A DNA stretch of 64,000 bases from a virus: positions 1 through 64,000 of IMG/VR virus record IMGVR_UViG_3300044535_001920; one strand, given 5' to 3'. The notes beneath the pieces were generated by a model. It did not search any database, was not told the origin of the DNA, and saw only the letters and a list, made by a program, of their open reading frames with translations. The position numbers were made by a program, and so were the translations under genes. Positions 60,869 through 64,000 of the stretch are shown one piece after another (the stretch's first letter is position 1; every line of letters starts with the position of its first letter).

Positions 60869-60991
60869 TTATTTTACCTTATTCATCTCTGTTTCTACTG
60901 TATAAAACATACCGATTACCATAAGAGATAAAGAAACTGATAAGGTAATAGAGTTGAATATACTAGGAAGAATCGGTATTGATTGCTTCAT
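60869..60991 (-). CDS. 40-residue single-membrane-span peptide
   Basis: MKQSIPILPSIFNSITLSVS, then LSLMVIGMFYTVETEMNKVK. Residues about 5-30 are strongly hydrophobic, with a polar C-terminal tail. No good Shine-Dalgarno is seen, but it starts 4 bases after the upstream 51-residue gene's stop. It may be a phage membrane peptide expressed early in infection. Confidence 0.5.
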   Translation of the reverse strand: MKQSIPILPSIFNSITLSVSLSLMVIGMFYTVETEMNKVK

Positions 60992-60995
60992 AGTA

Positions 60996-61151
60996 TTAGG
61001 TATTCAGTTCTACTTGAGCAGAGGTGAGAGAATCAATGATTTCTTCGCATAAGTCATACTCATCAGTATTGAAATCAGAAGTCATTTGCTCTAGACAATA
61101 AAGAAGCAATTCAATCTGATCTTCATTTAACCTAACAAATGTTTCTTTCAT
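60996..61151 (-). CDS. 51-residue acidic protein
   Basis: MKETFVRLNEDQIELLLYCL, then EQMTSDFNTDEYDLCEEIID, ending SLTSAQVELNT. It looks helical and acidic, similar in build to the 47-residue protein at 61888-62031 (both have a short strand, then a long EEL/EQ helix). Four bases separate it from the 99-residue gene. Confidence 0.6.
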   Translation of the reverse strand: MKETFVRLNEDQIELLLYCLEQMTSDFNTDEYDLCEEIIDSLTSAQVELNT

Positions 61152-61155
61152 TGTA

Positions 61156-61455
61156 TTAGTAAGATGCTGATTCAAGTGTAAGATTTTCTTTTCTTGAGAG
61201 TTGATCTACTTGATGAGACATTTCATCTCTTACACTCTTGTAAATTGTTTCATAAATTGAATCATAACAATCTAGATTGATAAGAACTTGTTCTGCTAGT
61301 TCATCAGTATAAGGATAAACAATTTCATTACGATTGTAATCATAATGTGCCAAATCTTCTTTTATGTTCTGTGTAGTATAAATGACTGAGAAGATTGTTT
61401 CATTTGGATCAAGTTTTTCAAGTTGATTGATAACGTCTTTGACTGTTTGTTTCAT
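61156..61455 (-). CDS. 99-residue hypothetical protein
   Basis: Begins MKQTVKDVINQLEKLDPNET, with a middle FSVIYTTQNIKEDLAHYDYN and a helical acidic remainder (DEMSHQVDQLSRKENL). The opening KDVINQLEKLDPNETI is a form seen in small phage and bacterial proteins of unknown role. The ATG overlaps the preceding gene's TGA. Confidence 0.65.
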   Translation of the reverse strand: MKQTVKDVINQLEKLDPNETIFSVIYTTQNIKEDLAHYDYNRNEIVYPYTDELAEQVLINLDCYDSIYETIYKSVRDEMSHQVDQLSRKENLTLESASY

Positions 61456-61646
61456 TTACTTAGATTGATGAGTTCTTTTTGAATGTTAAGGACTTCTTCT
61501 TTGTCCTCACAGTTGAATAGATCTACAGGAGCAAACTCAGAAATGTTGATGGAGTTATCACTGTAGATAGGAGCATAATACAACTCTTGAGAATCAGTGT
61601 CAAGAGTATAAATGCAGGAATGGTTTTCTTTTTGAAGAATAATCAT
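61452..61646 (-). CDS. 64-residue hypothetical protein
   Basis: MIILQKENHSCIYTLDTDSQ, then ELYYAPIYSDNSINISEFAP and VDLFNCEDKEEVLNIQKEL. Mixed beta/alpha; no recognised domain. Coupled to both neighbours by ATGA overlaps. Confidence 0.6.
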   Translation of the reverse strand: MIILQKENHSCIYTLDTDSQELYYAPIYSDNSINISEFAPVDLFNCEDKEEVLNIQKELINLSK

Positions 61647-61726
61647 TTGATGGAGTTCAGGATAATGAGAAGTTCTTTGCCGTTAGTTGCTTTAGATAGC
61701 AGTTGAAGTTTTTCTTTGTTCTTCAT
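61643..61726 (-). CDS. 27-residue peptide
   Basis: MKNKEKLQLLSKATNGKELL, ending IILNSIK. Its stop overlaps the next gene's ATG (ATGA), and its ATG comes one base after the stop of the 52-residue gene. The size is small and the support is packing only. Confidence 0.4.
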   Translation of the reverse strand: MKNKEKLQLLSKATNGKELLIILNSIK

Positions 61727-61727
61727 T

Positions 61728-61886
61728 TTAGAATTCATCAATGACTGAGTAGTTGTCAACATCAATCTCTTTCAAAAGAGTTGTGTATGCTTGAATAGAT
61801 GCTTCAGTGCAATTATGGTCTTTCAAGTCTTGAATATAATACTCAAGTGCCTCGATTAACATTTGAGTGCGATTTGGTTGTTTCAT
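61728..61886 (-). CDS. 52-residue hypothetical protein
   Basis: MKQPNRTQMLIEALEYYIQD, then LKDHNCTEASIQAYTTLLKE and IDVDNYSVIDEF. It is mostly helical. The start follows the upstream stop by one base (TAAAATG). Confidence 0.55.
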   Translation of the reverse strand: MKQPNRTQMLIEALEYYIQDLKDHNCTEASIQAYTTLLKEIDVDNYSVIDEF

Positions 61887-61887
61887 T

Positions 61888-62031
61888 TTAGTTGCTCATT
61901 ACTTTTTCAAAGAGTGAATCATATGATTCTTGGTCTACACCATCAGGAATACCAACATCATTAAAGAATCCAATCAGAGATTGCAATACTTCAAGTTCTT
62001 CAGGAGTGAATCGGAAAATCAATTCAGTCAT
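61888..62031 (-). CDS. 47-residue acidic protein
   Basis: MTELIFRFTPEELEVLQSLI, then GFFNDVGIPDGVDQESYDSL and FEKVMSN. It may be a short helical regulator. ATGA overlap with the upstream 64-residue gene. Confidence 0.55.
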   Translation of the reverse strand: MTELIFRFTPEELEVLQSLIGFFNDVGIPDGVDQESYDSLFEKVMSN

Positions 62032-62222
62032 TGATAAAAATTAGGCACCCAGAGAAGTTCTACTGATTCATGATGTTGTTGAAATACTTCTTGCCACTCC
62101 ATAAAAATAGCACTTGCATTTGTCTTATCTTTTTTCTTCTTGCTCTTTGTCAGTTTAATCATTCTCTTTTCCATCTGCAAAAGAGTCTTTTCTGCTTGAC
62201 GATTCAGTTTCTCTTTATTCAT
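62028..62222 (-). CDS. 64-residue basic helical protein
   Basis: MNKEKLNRQAEKTLLQMEKR, MIKLTKSKKKKDKTNASAIF, then MEWQEVFQQHHESVELLWVP. A Lys-rich N-terminal half suggests nucleic-acid or membrane-surface contact. Coupled by ATGA on both sides. Confidence 0.6.
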   Translation of the reverse strand: MNKEKLNRQAEKTLLQMEKRMIKLTKSKKKKDKTNASAIFMEWQEVFQQHHESVELLWVPNFYQ

Positions 62223-62374
62223 TTTGTTTTTACGATTTTAGCAGGTGAACCACAAGACCGATAAAAATCTACCATTCTCTGTGCTTCTTCAACATCAGGA
62301 AATGATTGAAACCTCCACTCACAATCGTTGTAAGGGACTTGATAAGTAATCTGGACTTGCTTTTGAATATACAT
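62219..62374 (-). CDS. 51-residue hypothetical protein
   Basis: MYIQKQVQITYQVPYNDCEW, then RFQSFPDVEEAQRMVDFYRS and CGSPAKIVKTK. The pattern of a strand, an acidic turn and an amphipathic helix (EEAQRMVDFYRSCG) is that of a tiny alpha/beta protein. ATGA overlap downstream. Confidence 0.55.
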   Translation of the reverse strand: MYIQKQVQITYQVPYNDCEWRFQSFPDVEEAQRMVDFYRSCGSPAKIVKTK

Positions 62375-62376
62375 GC

Positions 62377-62547
62377 TCACTTGCTCTGCGAAATCATAGT
62401 TTTAACTTCATCAAAAGACTTACATTGTCCTGCTTTAATAGCATTGAGCACATTGTAAGTCACAAAACCGCAACGTTCAGTGTGAGGGTCACAGATTGCA
62501 TAACCAGGTTGTTGAGTCTGAACGTCGAAAACAGTTTTAATCAGCAT
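62377..62547 (-). CDS. 56-residue hypothetical protein
   Basis: MLIKTVFDVQTQQPGYAICD, then PHTERCGFVTYNVLNAIKAG and QCKSFDEVKTMISQSK. Two short strands and two helices seem likely; three Cys without a pattern. It sits 2 bases before the start of the next gene. Confidence 0.55.
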   Translation of the reverse strand: MLIKTVFDVQTQQPGYAICDPHTERCGFVTYNVLNAIKAGQCKSFDEVKTMISQSK

Positions 62548-62587
62548 TGATGTTTTTTATGTGGGACAGATGGAAAGAAAGAAAGAA

Positions 62588-62827
62588 CTATTGATAGAAT
62601 CGGTTCTTAATTTCATCACACAAACTCTTGAGTTTGCGAACATCAGAAATATATGCTACATCAGGATGATAATGATCTTCAAAACTTGCATAACCAAGAA
62701 CATCAACAATGTCCTGAACAGTCAAATCACCGTGCTCTTGCAACTCACATTCATCAAACTGATTAAAGTATCGAGTCAGAAAGAACAGAGCATCAGAGTA
62801 GATAGTTTCAGTGAGAGTTTGAGTCAT
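62588..62827 (-). CDS. 79-residue hypothetical protein
   Basis: I prefer the ATG at 62827 (MTQTLTETIYSDALFFLTRY) to one at 62872, which would add a Phe/Pro/Ser-rich run from pyrimidine-rich DNA. The body is acidic (FDECELQEHGDLTVQDIVDV) with a HYHPDVAYISDV segment. No Shine-Dalgarno is clear at either start. Function unknown. Confidence 0.55.
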   Translation of the reverse strand: MTQTLTETIYSDALFFLTRYFNQFDECELQEHGDLTVQDIVDVLGYASFEDHYHPDVAYISDVRKLKSLCDEIKNRFYQ

Positions 62828-62864
62828 TGTTGGTAAGAAAGAAAAAGGAAGGAAAGAGAAAGAA

Positions 62865-63038
62865 CTACACAAGAGTCAGAGCATCTTTCTTCTGTTTGGG
62901 GTTTTGAACTTGCTTTACCCAAGCAGACTTGCGATAAGAACCAACTTGCGAAGGAAGTTTTTGCTTACCCTGAACCTCATTGATAAGAGAAATGAAATTG
63001 ATGAAGAATTGCTTTTCCATTCGTTGAGCAGCAGTCAT
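62865..63038 (-). CDS. 57-residue basic protein
   Basis: MTAAQRMEKQFFINFISLIN, then EVQGKQKLPSQVGSYRKSAW and VKQVQNPKQKKDALTLV. It is basic at the C-terminus and might bind nucleic acid. A 144-base gap (63039-63182) precedes it. Confidence 0.55.
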   Translation of the reverse strand: MTAAQRMEKQFFINFISLINEVQGKQKLPSQVGSYRKSAWVKQVQNPKQKKDALTLV

Positions 63039-63182
63039 CTTAATTCAAATAAACAATGGGTCTTGGGTGGGACAGGCACCCCTGCTCCCTCCACCCTCTT
63101 AATATAGCACCTTTTGAGCACCGTGCTCTTTTAGTGTGCCAGTGCTACAGGTGGCACATGGTATCAGAGACTCACCTTGAGA
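63039..63182. other. Intergenic segment with two stem-loops
   Basis: It holds AGCAC/GTGCT around 63117-63130 and GTGCCA/TGGCAC around 63136-63158. No coding frame of note. An AATATA near 63102 could be a minus-strand -10 (TATATT) but lacks a fitting -35. Confidence 0.35.
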
Positions 63183-63413
63183 CTATGATTCTTTATCCCA
63201 ATGATGCTTCCAATCATAATCCTCATAATATCCACTCTTTACAATATCATTATAAACAGTGGGAAGATTGTGAATCTTTGCTTTATCCCTATTTCGAAGT
63301 TCTACTTCATTATCGTGAATGAGAGTTTCAAGTTGCTTGATTTCATTAAATGTCTTTGGTCGTCGATATGGGTAATAATCAGAAGAATTACCGTTTCGTT
63401 GTGTTTTAGACAT
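63183..63413 (-). CDS. 76-residue hydrophilic protein
   Basis: MSKTQRNGNSSDYYPYRRPK, then TFNEIKQLETLIHDNEVELR and a Tyr/Asp/His-rich end (YYEDYDWKHHWDKES). A helix is likely in the centre. No recognised domain. Confidence 0.6.
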   Translation of the reverse strand: MSKTQRNGNSSDYYPYRRPKTFNEIKQLETLIHDNEVELRNRDKAKIHNLPTVYNDIVKSGYYEDYDWKHHWDKES

Positions 63414-63438
63414 TGGTTTTTCCTTTTGTTAATTTAGG

Positions 63439-63678
63439 TCAGAGTTGAGACAGCACCCACATCATTGCAGAAACTTCGTGTTTAGTATTCCATCCACTTA
63501 CATCCTCAGTCAGATTACCATTCGGTCGGAAGATACCAACTTCATAAGTTTCTTCATCAATTCTACCATACAATCCAGGACCAGCAACTACACTAATCTC
63601 CCAATCATTCTCAAACTTATGCCTTGCAGCAATCGCATTCGGAATGTTGTGCGGTTCAAACTTCAGAAGATCAAACAT
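63439..63678 (-). CDS. 79-residue hypothetical protein
   Basis: MFDLLKFEPHNIPNAIAARH, then KFENDWEISVVAGPGLYGRI and ETYEVGIFRPNGNLTEDVSG. It looks like a beta-meander with a C-terminal helix (EVSAMMWVLSQL). Similar short proteins of unknown role occur in cyanophage early regions, by recollection. Confidence 0.6.
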   Translation of the reverse strand: MFDLLKFEPHNIPNAIAARHKFENDWEISVVAGPGLYGRIDEETYEVGIFRPNGNLTEDVSGWNTKHEVSAMMWVLSQL

Positions 63679-63699
63679 CGGAAAAAAAAGATAAAGAAC

Positions 63700-64000
63700 T
63701 CAACCGAACAGTTTAGCACAAACAGGACCAATTCCCATCTGTACAGAGAGAGGGTCATTCAGAGTGCGACCACAAATAGAGCAAGAACCAGATTCGTGCC
63801 CATAAATCTTTGCGAGTTGCAGAAGATTATCATTGGCATCCTCCAGCAGATTCTTTACATCCTCACTGACATTACCTTTCAACTCACCATTTTGAGTAAT
63901 CTTACCAACGTATTGGTTGTTTTCAAACAAGTAAACACAACCGATATTTGCACCCTTATTCACAGTGGAGAGAGTAATACCAGGCAGTCGGACTTGAAAC
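63700..64000 (-). CDS. DUF6011-like zinc-ribbon protein, C-terminal part
   Basis: The frame is open up to the right edge, so the gene begins outside; the GTG at 63963 is probably not its start. About 99 residues are visible. The C-terminal CSICGRTLNDPLSVQMGIGP and VCAKLFG is the DUF6011 pattern: CxxCGRxLxDPxSxxxGxGPxC, likely one metal site. Phages often attach this domain to helicase-like or small DNA-binding proteins. The upstream domain is out of view. Confidence 0.75.
   Translation of the reverse strand, partial: FQVRLPGITLSTVNKGANIGCVYLFENNQYVGKITQNGELKGNVSEDVKNLLEDANDNLLQLAKIYGHESGSCSICGRTLNDPLSVQMGIGPVCAKLFG

Overview
The window is about 64 kb of AT-rich DNA from the virion-structure region of a large T4-like marine myovirus, most likely a cyanophage infecting Prochlorococcus or Synechococcus. 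The evidence is: (i) a T4 neck/baseplate gene set in phage order (gp13 at the left edge, then gp8, a gp10-like N-terminus, gp7-like, gp6 and gp25); (ii) very long Gly/Ser/Thr/Val-rich virion proteins and fibres of cyanomyovirus type; (iii) a phage speD next to gp25; (iv) T4-type late promoter words (ATAAATA) in front of the structural transcription units; (v) a cluster of TTTTCCACA words, the cyanobacterial form of the DnaA box. No photosynthesis gene or tRNA was seen, so the host is an inference. Almost everything is on the minus strand; the one convincing plus-strand gene is the heptose epimerase at 392-1189.

Layout, left to right (transcription runs right to left). 1-308: start of the neck protein gp13. 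392-9476: a glycan-modification island with an HldD-type epimerase, two sulfotransferases, a cupin, a HAD phosphatase, a PfkB-type heptose kinase, a cytidylyltransferase-fold nucleotidyltransferase, two NodU-type carbamoyltransferases, a GT9/heptosyltransferase-like protein and a 2-oxoglutarate oxygenase. Together they could make and transfer an ADP-heptose-like sugar and decorate a glycan with carbamoyl and sulfate groups. 9495-12941: two paralogous proteins with about 10% cysteine and a glycine-rich domain, a chaperone-like gene between them, and small accessory virion proteins. 12986-25883: adhesin and fibre genes, including a 1952-residue fibre and a 1234-residue repeat protein. 25880-56303: baseplate block (DUF4815 protein, gp8, giant proteins of 1614 and 2689 residues, a duplicated pair, gp10-like fibre, gp7-like, gp6, gp25). 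56341-59117: speD, an ATP-grasp-like protein, small proteins and a glycosyltransferase. 59275-59868: an HNH homing endonuclease. 59869-60868: a gene-free kilobase with DnaA-box-like palindromes, 14 co-oriented ACGAA words, an inverted repeat, a plus-strand sigma70-type promoter and an AT-rich tract; it looks like a replication origin. 60869-64000: a tightly packed row of tiny proteins, many joined by ATGA overlaps, ending in a DUF6011-like gene cut by the window edge.

The two parts most worth attention are the glycan island beside the cysteine-rich fibre genes and the origin-like kilobase. Both are read from sequence and family knowledge; neither has been tested by search or experiment here.
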